NCBI GenBank assembly: GCA_964386865.1 | Contig: CAYLUN010000003.1 | Coordinates: forward strand, 1-64,000 | DNA: 64,000 nt | Origin: CAYLUN01 sp964386865 | Lineage (GTDB): Bacteria; Verrucomicrobiota; Kiritimatiellia; RFP12; UBA1067 | Direction of reading: 5' to 3' | In this document: positions 33,053 through 41,926 of the stretch, one piece after another | Position numbering within the stretch: the stretch's first letter is position 1 | Layout: every line of letters starts with the position of its first letter | Position numbers and translations under genes: made by a program | Notes under the pieces: model-generated | What the model saw: the letters and a program-made list of their open reading frames with translations, nothing else | What the model was told of the DNA's origin: nothing | The model's database searches: none

Positions 33053-34510
33053 TTAGAAGTCGTGCGCGGCGTGCTTGCCGAAGGTCACCTGCCACTGCAG
33101 GGCGAACTCCCACGCGTCTTCGCGACCGTCCTCGGTCTCGTACCAGCCGCGTCCGGCTTGCGCGCGCAACAGCGAGAACTCGGAGAGCTTCCAGTCCAGT
33201 ATCGCGGAAAGCCGGCTGGAATCGCCGTAGGTAACCGAGCCGTCTTCGGGTGTGTCCAGATCGTTGATCAGGCCGATCTGGTCCCAGCGCAGGCCGCCGC
33301 GCCAGCGCGGCAGGAAGCCGTAGAGGCCCTGCACGTAGTAGCCGTCCTGCCTCGCGGTATAGGGTGAACCGGCCCAGTCGCCTTTGCCTTCGAGATCCAG
33401 GTCGCGGTAGAAATACTCGCCCTGCAACACGAAGTCGCCCTCGCCGTGCGCCCGCTTGGCGTCGTACTTGTAGACGAAGTCGGTGCCGAAGATCCGCGAG
33501 TCGCCGTCCGCGCACTCCGCGTCCTCATGCACCACTTGGTGCCGTCCGGAAAGGGCGGAGAGACCGAATTGGAGCGCGTGGTTGGGCCCGAGCTCCGGCC
33601 CCGCCTTCATGAAGGCCGTGTACAGACGCGGCGCGGTATGCGAGGGCAGCGCGTCCGAATCGCCCACGTTGAACGACTGTTCGTTCTCGCCGTTGAACAC
33701 CTCGGAGCCGACGAGCAGATAGAACGGGGTCGGGGCCAGCCAGGTGAGCTGGAGCCCCTTTTCGGCCAGGCCGTGCGCGCCGAACAGCTGCTCGTACACC
33801 AGCGGAGCGTCAAAGAAGTCCCAGGTGTGCGAGTGCTGCCGGTTGAGGCGTCCGATGCCGCTCTTGATCTTGCCGCCGCTGAGCGTCAGCCCGCACGGCA
33901 GCGAGGTGGTCTGCAGGACAGCTTCCTCCAGCTCGGCTCCGTCCTCGTCCACGGCGACCGTGGTCCAGGCGCGGAAGTAGGGGTCGACCTCCGCCGAGAA
34001 GCCCAGTTCCACATGGCGAAGGTTGAAGCCGTTCTCCGACCCGCCGTGGTCATGCCCTTCGGCGTCATCGTGGTGATGGCCGAACCCGCTGAGGCCCTGA
34101 CGCAGATGGCTCATCCCCTCTTTCGTGTCGTCGTGATAGAGGTAGAGGTCGAGCACCACGGACATGTCGAGGTCAACGCCCTTGACGCCCTGCGCCTGGG
34201 GCACCAGCACTGTGGCCGACTGCTTGAGCGAGTCGTAGAGAGAAGGCGGCGCGGCTGTTGCAACTGGAACTCCCGGCGATTGCGGGCTTGCAGCAACGGC
34301 GGCGGCCTGTTGTTTCAGTATGTCCTTGAGTTCAGCCATTTCGCGTGTGTGCTGCTCCTGCAGGGCTGTCACCTGCTGACGGAGCGCTTTCACCTCGTCT
34401 TCGAGTTTCTGGTAACGTGTGTCGCCGGTCTGGGCCGGCGCACAGGTGGCGGCAAAGGAGAGTGCGGCTCCCGCCACGAGAGCCCTCGCGCGTAAAGAAG
34501 TCGTTTTCAT
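33053..34510 (-). CDS. outer-membrane porin-like protein with coiled coil and His-rich loop
   Basis: The 485-residue protein has a signal peptide (1-26), a coiled-coil region (about 30-75: YQKLEDEVKALRQQVTALQEQHTREM) typical of trimeric or PVC-group porins, then a beta-barrel with alternating aromatic strands ending HDF. A His-rich loop GFGHHHDDAEGHDHGG lies between barrel strands at about residues 150-165 and could bind Zn2+ or other divalent metals. Location upstream of the ABC importer implies delivery of the metal across the outer membrane. The ATG at 34510 is chosen from the signal peptide; no strong ribosome binding site is visible. Confidence 0.75.
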   Translation of the reverse strand: MKTTSLRARALVAGAALSFAATCAPAQTGDTRYQKLEDEVKALRQQVTALQEQHTREMAELKDILKQQAAAVAASPQSPGVPVATAAPPSLYDSLKQSATVLVPQAQGVKGVDLDMSVVLDLYLYHDDTKEGMSHLRQGLSGFGHHHDDAEGHDHGGSENGFNLRHVELGFSAEVDPYFRAWTTVAVDEDGAELEEAVLQTTSLPCGLTLSGGKIKSGIGRLNRQHSHTWDFFDAPLVYEQLFGAHGLAEKGLQLTWLAPTPFYLLVGSEVFNGENEQSFNVGDSDALPSHTAPRLYTAFMKAGPELGPNHALQFGLSALSGRHQVVHEDAECADGDSRIFGTDFVYKYDAKRAHGEGDFVLQGEYFYRDLDLEGKGDWAGSPYTARQDGYYVQGLYGFLPRWRGGLRWDQIGLINDLDTPEDGSVTYGDSSRLSAILDWKLSEFSLLRAQAGRGWYETEDGREDAWEFALQWQVTFGKHAAHDF

Positions 34511-34662
34511 AAGGGGAAGATGATGTGCCGACACGCCTCGCGTATGCGGCAACGGAAACGTTGGAAGGTGCGGCCCGAACCGGAGCGAGGCGCATTGCGC
34601 CGGTTGTCCGGTGAGGACGCGGAAAAGGCAGACGGCGAACGCGCCTGCCACCGCCGGAACTA

Positions 34663-35058
34663 CTAGGCGCTCGCGGGCGGTGCCTGCGAGCGGCTGGCGG
34701 GATAAATCTGACTGATCGAGGGCGCATGCGGGGCACGCGCGAAATAAATTGAAAAAAGAGTGGGCCGGATCAAGGATTGGGCGTCTGTCAGAACGTTCGG
34801 GTGAAGCAGAGAGGCGAGGCTGTCGCACACCCAGCAGACCTCGGACGATAACGTCAGATCCGCAACCAGGGCAGGATCGTCGCCGGTTGACGGATCGGCG
34901 TCGTCGTGATGGCAACAAGTGTGACCGCCATGCGAGCCCAGTGTCATCACATGGGCCCACGGCAAGAGCGACAAGAAAGCGAAAGACAGCGCCAGCGCCC
35001 CCGCCTTCAGGCGGAGACGCCAGCTTTTTGGAAGACCCGCTTTGAAGCTTGTAAGCAT
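34663..35058 (-). CDS. DUF2946-like small exported protein with His/Cys cluster
   Basis: The 131-residue protein has one hydrophobic segment near the N-terminus (ALALSFAFLSLLPWAHVMTL) followed by GSHGGHTCCHHDDADPSTGDD and later CWVCDS. The His/Cys-rich part looks able to bind a soft metal such as Zn or Cu, and the layout resembles DUF2946-type proteins often found in metal operons; this assignment is tentative. It lies 152 bases before the porin gene and 21 bases after the zinc-ribbon gene stop, on the same strand. Confidence 0.6.
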   Translation of the reverse strand: MLTSFKAGLPKSWRLRLKAGALALSFAFLSLLPWAHVMTLGSHGGHTCCHHDDADPSTGDDPALVADLTLSSEVCWVCDSLASLLHPNVLTDAQSLIRPTLFSIYFARAPHAPSISQIYPASRSQAPPASA

Positions 35059-35079
35059 GGATCTCTTCAGGGGTGTCGC

Positions 35080-35412
35080 TTATTCAGGCTTGGCGACTGC
35101 GACGGCGACCTTTTGCTTGTTGCCGCACTTGGGACAGGTCCAGTCCAGCGTGTAAGGCTTGTCGGCGGTCGGCGTGTCGATTTCGAGCTCCACGATCTTG
35201 CCGCACTTGGCGCAGGTGATCTTGATCTTGGTCTTCTTCTCGCAACCTCCGAGAACAACGGCGCCGGTCGCATTCAATTTCGGGCCGGTCGAGGGGGCGC
35301 CATCCTTCTTGTCGGCCTTGGCTGCGGCGGCGCAGGTCTGGCCGGATGTCAGCAGGGGAACTGCCGCCAAGGTGAGCATGGAAGCGACGAACGTACGACG
35401 TGAGGTCATCAT
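35080..35412 (-). CDS. Tat-like exported zinc-ribbon protein
   Basis: The 110-residue protein has an N-terminal MTSRRTFVASMLTLAAVPLL (twin-arginine-type signal) and a C-terminal zinc ribbon with two CxxC pairs: CAKCGK and CPKCGN, about 28 residues apart. Its function is unknown. It is the first gene of the presumed metal-import operon. The ATG at 35412 follows GAAGGAGATTC; an in-frame start 27 bases upstream is less likely. A strong promoter lies at 35473-35501. Confidence 0.75.
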   Translation of the reverse strand: MMTSRRTFVASMLTLAAVPLLTSGQTCAAAAKADKKDGAPSTGPKLNATGAVVLGGCEKKTKIKITCAKCGKIVELEIDTPTADKPYTLDWTCPKCGNKQKVAVAVAKPE

Positions 35413-35472
35413 GAATCTCCTTCGTTTGTTTGTTTGCACGCGGCCGGGACTACACGGTGCAAATTAGTTAAC

Positions 35473-35501
35473 ATTTTACGCCTCCCGCGTACGTAAGTCA
35501 A
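35473..35501 (-). promoter_or_regulatory. strong predicted promoter and candidate operator of the metal-import operon
   Basis: On the minus strand TTGACT (35501-35496), 17 bases, TAAAAT (35478-35473). Just downstream, AAATGTTAACTAATTT spans the expected start site and contains a GTTAAC palindrome; it could be the binding site of a metal-responsive repressor such as Zur or Mur, which is not proven by sequence alone. Confidence 0.6.
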
Positions 35502-35540
35502 ATGGACGAACGGAATCGTTTAGCGGTCAGCCCTGAACGC

Positions 35541-37040
35541 TCACTGATGGCGGAGACGGTTAACCACGTCTGCGCAATCAGGAGACGGCAGCAGCAGGGA
35601 GAAATCGGTGCCGCTCTCGATCGCGCGCTTGGCCGGCGCGGCGAGATCCGCGTGACCGACAAGAAGTGCGCCGATCATGCGGTTGTCGCGGAAAACGAAA
35701 GCCGTGTAGGCCTCGGGCGTATCCTCTTCAATGAAGAGGTCGCCGCCGTCTTCAGGCTGGAAGCGTCCGATGCTGGTGAGGTCGAGCCCGACGGCCTTGA
35801 TGGTGTTGGAGCGGGGGAGCCCGCCGAAGAGGGTGCGGCTGCCGAGAGCGTTCAGGCCGGCGATGGTGCCCTGATACTGCGAGGCGGCCCACGTGCCGTA
35901 CAACTGGCCGTTGTGTTCGGCGGTGTCGCCTGCGGCGAAAACTCCGGGTGCCGAGGTGGCGAGCGTGCTGTCAACGATGACGCCGGTGTTGACGGCCAGT
36001 CCCGCCTTGCGGGCGAGGGCGGTGTTGGGTCGTACGCCCGTGGCGAGGACGACAAGCTCGGCGGGCAGGACGCGGCCGTCGTGCAGGCGGACGGACGCCA
36101 GCCGGCCTTCGCCGTCAAGCGACTGGGTACGGGCGGCCTTAACGACGGTCACGCCGATGCTGTTCAGATGGCGCTCGAGATGCGCCGCCGCAGCTCGGTT
36201 GAGCTGGCGCGGCATGAGCCAGTCGTGGCTTTCCAGCAGGGTGACGGCGGCCCCGCGCTTGGCGAGCGCGGCGGCCGTCTCGATGCCGAGCACGCCGCCG
36301 CCGATGCAGACGCAGGGCAGGCCGGAATGCAGCCGTGAAAGGAGCCCTTCGGCGTCGGCTGTGGTTCGGAGGCTGAAGACGCCTTCCAAGTGCGTGCCCG
36401 GCAGCGGCGGAACGTGCGGGTGGGAGCCGGATGCGAGGATCAGTAGTCCGAAAGGCAACGAGGTTCCGTTCGCCAGTATGACGGCCTTCGCCTCAAGGTC
36501 GAGCCGGTCGACGTGGAGGCCCTGGATCAGGCGGATGCGCTGTTCGCTGTACCAAGCCCCGGGATGGATGGGGAGCAAATCGCGGGTGATCTCGCCCGCG
36601 AGGTAGCGGGTGAGATTGAGGCGGTAGTAGGGCAGTTCGTGTTCGGAGGAGACGAGGGTGATCTCTGAAGCGGCCGATGCCGACCGCACAGCCTCGGCGG
36701 CGGCGACGCCCGCGATGCCGCTGCCGACGATGACGACCCGGGCAGAGGCTGCGGTGTGGGCCTGTGGCGCGTCCTGCACGGCCTGGAAACGGTCAGCCGT
36801 GTCACCGCAGATGGGACAGACGGATGGGGGGACGGCGCCTTCGTGAATGTAGTTGCAGGTGAGGCACTGCCAGCGTGTGGCCGGGGCGGTTGCGGCAGGC
36901 CTGGGGGCTGTTGCCTCGTACGGTTCGAAGTCCTCGGGGCCGGTGCCGCAGACCGGGCAGCAGTCGGGAGCCTCGTTGCCGGCGTGTACATAGCCGCAAA
37001 TGACACACCGCCACTGGCGGGCAGGAAGGGTATCGCTCAT
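35541..37040 (-). CDS. FAD/NAD(P)-dependent oxidoreductase with two N-terminal rubredoxin-like domains
   Basis: The 499-residue protein has two tandem rubredoxin-like iron sites: Cys12/15/28/31 (CVICGY...CPVCG) and Cys59/62/75/78 (CLTCNY...CPICG). They precede a pyridine nucleotide-disulfide oxidoreductase-type flavoprotein with RVVIVGSGIAGVAAAEAV for FAD (102-119), CIGGGVLGIETAAAL for NAD(P)H and FAAGDTAEH. It resembles rubredoxin reductase/NADH oxidase proteins that feed electrons to oxygen or peroxide reduction in anaerobes. Two fused rubredoxin modules are unusual. No Shine-Dalgarno is visible and the promoter at 37050-37078 places transcription start about three bases before the ATG. Confidence 0.88.
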   Translation of the reverse strand: MSDTLPARQWRCVICGYVHAGNEAPDCCPVCGTGPEDFEPYEATAPRPAATAPATRWQCLTCNYIHEGAVPPSVCPICGDTADRFQAVQDAPQAHTAASARVVIVGSGIAGVAAAEAVRSASAASEITLVSSEHELPYYRLNLTRYLAGEITRDLLPIHPGAWYSEQRIRLIQGLHVDRLDLEAKAVILANGTSLPFGLLILASGSHPHVPPLPGTHLEGVFSLRTTADAEGLLSRLHSGLPCVCIGGGVLGIETAAALAKRGAAVTLLESHDWLMPRQLNRAAAAHLERHLNSIGVTVVKAARTQSLDGEGRLASVRLHDGRVLPAELVVLATGVRPNTALARKAGLAVNTGVIVDSTLATSAPGVFAAGDTAEHNGQLYGTWAASQYQGTIAGLNALGSRTLFGGLPRSNTIKAVGLDLTSIGRFQPEDGGDLFIEEDTPEAYTAFVFRDNRMIGALLVGHADLAAPAKRAIESGTDFSLLLPSPDCADVVNRLRHQ

Positions 37041-37049
37041 ACGACCATC

Positions 37050-37078
37050 ATTACACCATCCCCGACTGCGAAAGTCAA
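37050..37078 (-). promoter_or_regulatory. near-consensus promoter of the double-rubredoxin gene, near-leaderless
   Basis: TTGACT (37078-37073), 17 bases, TGTAAT (37055-37050) on the minus strand. The expected transcription start lies at about 37043, three bases before the ATG (37040), which fits the missing Shine-Dalgarno sequence. Confidence 0.6.
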
Positions 37079-37131
37079 ATTGCCCCGATTGCGAACGGCC
37101 AGTGACAGCCGGGCGCCCGCAGGCTGCTTCG

Positions 37132-39588
37132 TCACGGCAGGTGCACGTCGATGCGGTAGAAGCCGCGGTCGCTTGTGTTGGTGCGGAAAAGGGTCGTCAG
37201 CCCGCCGATACCGGGCATTAAGGGCGGCAGCGTGTTCCAGACGGTCGGGGCGACGAGGTTGGTGGCGACCTGCAACTGATAGACGCGCGAATAGTGGGAC
37301 GTGAAGGAAACGGCGCCGGCAGTGCCAGACGGGACACTCTGGAAGGCGGCGGACGTCACCGCGAAGACGGAGGCGCGGTTGGTCGGGATGGAAAGCGCGA
37401 CAAACTCTGAATAGTCGGTGACGCCGTCGCCGTCGCTGTCGGCGTGGCCGGTCGCGTTGGTGGGCCCGCCGAAGTACTGGACCTCCCAGTAGGCGGGGAT
37501 GTTGTCGTGGTCGTCATCGCTCGTGTTGAGCTGCATCGTGGCCGACGACATCAGGACGGGGGCCGCGCCGGGCAGGCTCTTGTTGTTTTCCCAGAGCGAC
37601 CAGAGCGTCGTGCCCCAACTCTTGAGCTTGGCGAACCACGTGTCGCTCTGGATGAGGTAGGGCGGGCTGCCGCCCGCGCCGGCTCCGGTGAGTGTCGAGG
37701 CTGTGCCGTTGATTTCGTCGCGCAGGAAGGCGACATACTCGCGGCTGGTGGTCTGATAGTAGAGCCGCGTCTCGACGCGGTCGCAGCCGGGCGGCAGCCG
37801 GAGGGCGACCTGGTCGTATCCGCCCGCATATTCGTCCGTGGTGAAATAGTCAGGGGCATCGGCGCCGTGCCAGACCGGCTGACAGAGGCGTTCGGCGGCC
37901 TCGGCGATGCGGAAGCCGCGCGGCGGGATGCGGTTGTCTTTGTAGCGTCCGTCGGCCAGCGCAAAATGAAAGGTCTCGGACTCTCCGGTGACGCTGCTGG
38001 AGGGGTGCATCTCGTAGACGAGTTCGTCCGCGTAGATCTGGCCGGACTGCAGGGCGGGGCTGCCAGCCGAGAGCGGGCCCGTCAACCCGCGCAAGGTGCC
38101 GACCGTGGCGTCGTAGGGGTTGACCTCGTAGACGAGCTGGCTGCCGACGTAGGCCTTGATGTTCGCGAACATGCGCCGGCCCTCCGGAAAACCGGAGATC
38201 AGCTTGTGCGGCGTGTGGTTGTTGATGCGGAAGAGGCAGGCTCCGCTGGAGAAGTCATACGTCATGCCACCGATGGATGAGGCCCACAGGAGGTTGGTCT
38301 GCGCGCGGCTGACAGCGGCGAGAAGGGCGTTTGCGTTGAGGGCGATGCCTTGTGCGAAATCGAGCGTGAGCACGGCGGGACCCTGTTTGAGAAGGGCGGC
38401 GTTGGTCGCGCTGTAGTTCGACGAGCCGGTGACGGTGCTGGCCAGGAGCGCGGTGATCCACATGTTGCCTCCGGTCAGCTCGTGGACGGGCTGTCCGCTG
38501 AGGGGATGTTCGGCGCTGCCGCTCGGGCGCAGGATGCCGTCGCGCTTGTTGCAGCCCACGCCGGTGCGGTCGCGCATGTGGCAGTCCTGGCAGGTTGCGA
38601 TCGGGTTGCCCGCGTGCGAGGTGGAGAAAACGCCGGGCGCATACTGGTTGGTTCCCGCGGCTCCGCCCTGGAGGCCGTAAGCCGAGAGCATGAACTCCGA
38701 AGAGGTCCGCTCGACATGGAAGAAGCGGAAAGGCGCGTTGACCTCGGAGGGGAGCCGGTTCGAGGGGTTGCTGCCGAGGTTGGCGAAGACCGGATTCGAA
38801 ACGTCGTGGCAAGTCTGGCAGAAGTACTTGCTTTTGTGGTAGCGGCTGTAGAGCTTGCTGTGTCGCGCTTGGGCGTCCGTGAAGGGCGCCCGTTTGGCGC
38901 GGTTGTCGGAGATGCTCATGAAGAACTGGCCGGCCCCGTTCTCGGTGTAGAGCACGCCGGCCGGCACGTTGCCGAGGAAGAACGGCTGGCCGTTGAAGCA
39001 GAGGGATGCGGACGTCTCGGCGGCGTCGGAATCGTAAGCGCCCGACGCGGCCGACGCGGAGGTGGGCACGCCGACGTTGCGCTCGTCCCAGTAGTTCGTC
39101 CAGCTGGCGCCTTCGCGCTGGCCAGATTGGGTCCTCTCGTACTGCGGATTGTACATGCTATGGCAGGAGTCGCATTGGACGCCATCGAAGTCCGCGCCGA
39201 GCATAAGAGAGGCGTTAGGCGGGTCAGAGCGGCCTTCGAGCCAGCCCTTCGGAAAGTGGCACCGCATGCAGAGGTCGGCCGCGTTCGGGTTGCCCAGCGC
39301 CCAGATGGAGTCCTGCGCCGCAACGGTGAAGCAGGCGTAGAAGAGCGGGTCGCGGGCGGCCTGCCCCATCATGGAGCCCTGCCAGTTGAAGCCGGGCTCG
39401 ACGGCGGCGTCGTAGCCGGCGTGGCAGTTCATGCAGGTGCCTGGAGCCTCAAGTGTCAACGCCAGCGGCTGCGTGCCCGGCATCCGAACCAGCGGGTCTT
39501 GCGCGACAGGTTTCGGGATCCAGGCCGTTGCGCCCAAGACCATGGCCACTGTGACGAGGGGGAGCCACACGTCTGCTCTGCTCTTCAT
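37132..39588 (-). CDS. secreted pentahaem cytochrome c-like protein with C-terminal Ca-binding-like motif
   Basis: The 818-residue protein starts with an N-terminal hydrophobic segment (WLPLVTVAMVLGATAWI) and has five CxxCH haem-binding motifs at 52, 107, 139, 257 and 333 (CMNCH, CMRCH, CDSCH, CQTCH, CQDCH). The middle and C-terminal parts are beta-rich, and a TSP3/EF-hand-like DSDGDGVTDYSEF occurs near residue 705, common in large exported proteins of PVC bacteria. The first 340 residues resemble multihaem redox proteins; the reaction is unknown. AAGGATCTCGTC precedes the ATG at 39588; earlier in-frame starts lack such a site. It lies 91 bases upstream of the rubredoxin-flavoprotein promoter region and may use that same electron pool. 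Confidence 0.85.
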   Translation of the reverse strand: MKSRADVWLPLVTVAMVLGATAWIPKPVAQDPLVRMPGTQPLALTLEAPGTCMNCHAGYDAAVEPGFNWQGSMMGQAARDPLFYACFTVAAQDSIWALGNPNAADLCMRCHFPKGWLEGRSDPPNASLMLGADFDGVQCDSCHSMYNPQYERTQSGQREGASWTNYWDERNVGVPTSASAASGAYDSDAAETSASLCFNGQPFFLGNVPAGVLYTENGAGQFFMSISDNRAKRAPFTDAQARHSKLYSRYHKSKYFCQTCHDVSNPVFANLGSNPSNRLPSEVNAPFRFFHVERTSSEFMLSAYGLQGGAAGTNQYAPGVFSTSHAGNPIATCQDCHMRDRTGVGCNKRDGILRPSGSAEHPLSGQPVHELTGGNMWITALLASTVTGSSNYSATNAALLKQGPAVLTLDFAQGIALNANALLAAVSRAQTNLLWASSIGGMTYDFSSGACLFRINNHTPHKLISGFPEGRRMFANIKAYVGSQLVYEVNPYDATVGTLRGLTGPLSAGSPALQSGQIYADELVYEMHPSSSVTGESETFHFALADGRYKDNRIPPRGFRIAEAAERLCQPVWHGADAPDYFTTDEYAGGYDQVALRLPPGCDRVETRLYYQTTSREYVAFLRDEINGTASTLTGAGAGGSPPYLIQSDTWFAKLKSWGTTLWSLWENNKSLPGAAPVLMSSATMQLNTSDDDHDNIPAYWEVQYFGGPTNATGHADSDGDGVTDYSEFVALSIPTNRASVFAVTSAAFQSVPSGTAGAVSFTSHYSRVYQLQVATNLVAPTVWNTLPPLMPGIGGLTTLFRTNTSDRGFYRIDVHLP

Positions 39589-40013
39589 GACGAGATCCTT
39601 CCCGCACAAAACCGTTTGCAGGGACGGCATTATAGGGCTCAAGAACGCTGTGCGGCAAGAATGAACGAACGATAAGCAGGAATCCTGACACCTTCGGGGG
39701 GGGCTATCGGAACACACTGCCGGAAACTCGCCTCCTCTCCGCCGACGCAGCGGCGGAGCTACAGGTCGGCTATCCTTGCGTCAGCTAGCGCTTGGTCAGT
39801 GAAGCGACGGGGCATTTTTGGGTTCCGTGCGAACCGTGCTCCCTACCCGACATGGCCGAGGGTGGAGAGGGTGTCGACGGGCCGCGCCTGTCTGCCACGA
39901 ACACGAAGTCCGGACGTCTTTCAACACGGACCGTGCTGGCATACGGCATGCTTAACTATATCAATAGACTTACTGTTCATGCATGGCGCGCTGAGCGCGA
40001 AGGGAGAATACGA
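39589..40013. other. 425-base intergenic region without a credible gene
   Basis: Between the cytochrome start and the porin-like start there is no convincing coding sequence. It contains the palindromic repeat at 39737-39758, a G-tract near 39696-39703, and AT-rich DNA (39950-39985) likely to hold the promoter of the downstream operon. No single promoter match is strong enough to name. Confidence 0.5.
39737..39758. repeat. perfect 8-bp palindromic repeat with six-base loop
   Basis: CTCCGCCG (39737-39744) and CGGCGGAG (39751-39758) pair around ACGCAG, followed by CTACAGG. Repeat units of this appearance are spread through some PVC-group genomes (recollection). It lies between divergently transcribed genes, so it is not a terminator for either. 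Confidence 0.55.
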
Positions 40014-41210
40014 ATGCATAGCGAGCGACAGGGAAGAAAGGCCAGGCCGGTGATCGTAACCGGTCTTCTGCTGGCTTTCGCCTCTGCGAACGCCCAAGAA
40101 GACCCCTTTGCGGACGTAGTCGCTGCCTTCCCATCTGCCTCAAACAACGTGGTACGGGCGGAACCGGAGTGGACGGACAACCTGTTGCTGCGTCGGGAGG
40201 TGTATCTGCTCTTTGCCGCGGGGCGTGACAACACCGACGAGGCGCGCGACATTATGTCACGGTTGTCGGCCGGCTTCGAGGTTCAGAAGCGCTTCTCCAC
40301 GCCCACGCGGACGGTCGCCTCCTTCGACTATCAAGGGCGCGTCGTCTACCGCGACCGCACCCTCGACACGCTGGCGGATCCGATGGGGCGCGACGCCTCG
40401 CCGTGGGAGTATGAGACGCACAATGCGTATGTTGACCTCTACAGCGTGTTTGGCGAGCCGGGTCGCTTCAACGTGCGGGCCGGCTACTTCTACCAGCCGT
40501 TCGGGCTCAATCAGCAGACCGACACGCACGGCACGCTGCTGCAACTCTCGAACGACCGCGTGTTCGGCGCCGAGCGCGACTGGCAGGTGGGGCTCTACGG
40601 CGGGTTGACGGAAGACTTGGACTACACGGTCGCTTATTTGCTTGGCACCGGCCCGGACCACGCGTTCGACGGGCAGGCGGGAATGGGCGCGGCGCGGATC
40701 GCACTCAACAGCGACTGGCTGTTCAAGCGCGGGCTCGAAGGCGGCGTGAGCGTGGCGGCCGGCGAGCGCGTCGACGAGCATGCGGTGATGCACAGCCACT
40801 CGGTCTGCCACGCCACGCACGGCGGCCCCGTCGTGAGCACGTGGCGGGCGGGCGCCGACGTGCGCAAGCGGTTCAACTCCCGCATCGGCCCCTTCACGCT
40901 GACGGCCGAAGTCGCCGTAGGCGAGGACGAAGAGGATACGGTCCTTTCGGGGCTGGCTCAGGCCGGGTGGCTGCACCCCAGCCGGCGCTGGGGCTCGGAG
41001 CTTCAGTACCAACAGTTTTGGCAGGATGTCGGCGCGGGCGCGGAGAACGAGGTGGACGAGCGCGTGAGCGGCGTGTTGACGTACTACCTGAGGAACGACG
41101 TGGGCAACGCAAACCTGCACTGGATCGCGCTCGGCGTCGAGCGGCAGGCCCGGCTCAGCGACGACCCCGAGGACACGATTCTGATGCTTCAGTACTACCG
41201 GTACTGGTGA
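40014..41210 (+). CDS. outer-membrane porin-like protein with His-rich loop
   Basis: The 398-residue protein has a signal peptide (to about 27, ending ASANAQ) and an alternating amphipathic beta-strand pattern through the C-terminus YYRYW, consistent with a beta-barrel (FNVRAGYFYQPFGLNQQTDTHGT, DWQVGLYGGLTEDLDYTVAYLLG). A His-rich stretch HAVMHSHSVCHATHGG lies in a predicted loop near residue 260. The identity of the passenger is unknown, but the operon continues with an ABC exporter and an FMN-bind-like protein. The ATG follows GGGAGAATACGA; upstream in-frame sequence lacks a signal peptide. Confidence 0.75.
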   Translation: MHSERQGRKARPVIVTGLLLAFASANAQEDPFADVVAAFPSASNNVVRAEPEWTDNLLLRREVYLLFAAGRDNTDEARDIMSRLSAGFEVQKRFSTPTRTVASFDYQGRVVYRDRTLDTLADPMGRDASPWEYETHNAYVDLYSVFGEPGRFNVRAGYFYQPFGLNQQTDTHGTLLQLSNDRVFGAERDWQVGLYGGLTEDLDYTVAYLLGTGPDHAFDGQAGMGAARIALNSDWLFKRGLEGGVSVAAGERVDEHAVMHSHSVCHATHGGPVVSTWRAGADVRKRFNSRIGPFTLTAEVAVGEDEEDTVLSGLAQAGWLHPSRRWGSELQYQQFWQDVGAGAENEVDERVSGVLTYYLRNDVGNANLHWIALGVERQARLSDDPEDTILMLQYYRYW

Positions 41211-41227
41211 GGCAGAAGGAGGCCGCG

Positions 41228-41926
41228 ATGAAAACGATCAGACGCTATCTGGCGATACTGGCGCTGCTTGCCGCGCACGAGGCGCGCGCCGCCATCGGCT
41301 GCACGCTCAGCAATCCGGCGCGCGACCTGAAGTCGCTTTTCCCCGAAATGACCTCGTACCGGGAGGACGTCAAGGAGCTGCCGAAGCTGCCCCGCGGGGA
41401 CGAGCTGTACCAGGCGCTCAAAGAACGGGTCAGCGGCGATCTGGACCCAGTGTACGAGGCCTTCGAAACGCCTTACACGCTCTACTCGGTCTTTAGGGAC
41501 GAGGCGCTGCTCGGCTACGTGCACGGCGTCAACGTGCCCGGCCGCGGCGGCGTGATCCAGGTCTTCGTGTCGGCCGACCCCACGAACGCGGTGATCCGCA
41601 GGATGTTCTATCAGCGGCTGGAGAGCCTGGGCGGCGCGGCGCTGCGCGCCAAAGCGACGCGGGAACAGTTCGCGGGGCTCTCGCTCGCGGACTTTTACAA
41701 GCACGATTACTACGCGGCCGCCGACCCCGCGAACGCGTCGGACAAGGTCGGCCGGCTGCAGGCGCCAGCCGGGCTGCCCGAGGCCGCGAAGACGGACTGG
41801 GAGGCCACGCTGCGCGGACTCCGCAAGAGCCTGATCCTGCTTGACCTGTTCGCCTTCGACAGGCGGCATGAACCGTTCTACCAGCGCGCCGTCGAGGCGC
41901 GGCAGAAGAAAGAGGCGAAGCCATGA
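41228..41926 (+). CDS. exported protein, weakly FMN-bind-like
   Basis: The 232-residue protein has a signal peptide (MKTIRRYLAILALLAAHEARA). Sequence around LLGYVHGVNVPGRGGVIQVFVSADPTNAVIRRMFYQRLESLG and REQFAGLSLADF resembles the FMN-bind fold of NosR/RnfG, but the flavinylation SGAT motif is not present, so any flavin link is uncertain. AGAAGGAGG precedes the ATG. It lies 17 bases after the porin-like stop, and its stop overlaps the lipoprotein start by four bases (41923-41926). Confidence 0.6.
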   Translation: MKTIRRYLAILALLAAHEARAAIGCTLSNPARDLKSLFPEMTSYREDVKELPKLPRGDELYQALKERVSGDLDPVYEAFETPYTLYSVFRDEALLGYVHGVNVPGRGGVIQVFVSADPTNAVIRRMFYQRLESLGGAALRAKATREQFAGLSLADFYKHDYYAAADPANASDKVGRLQAPAGLPEAAKTDWEATLRGLRKSLILLDLFAFDRRHEPFYQRAVEARQKKEAKP

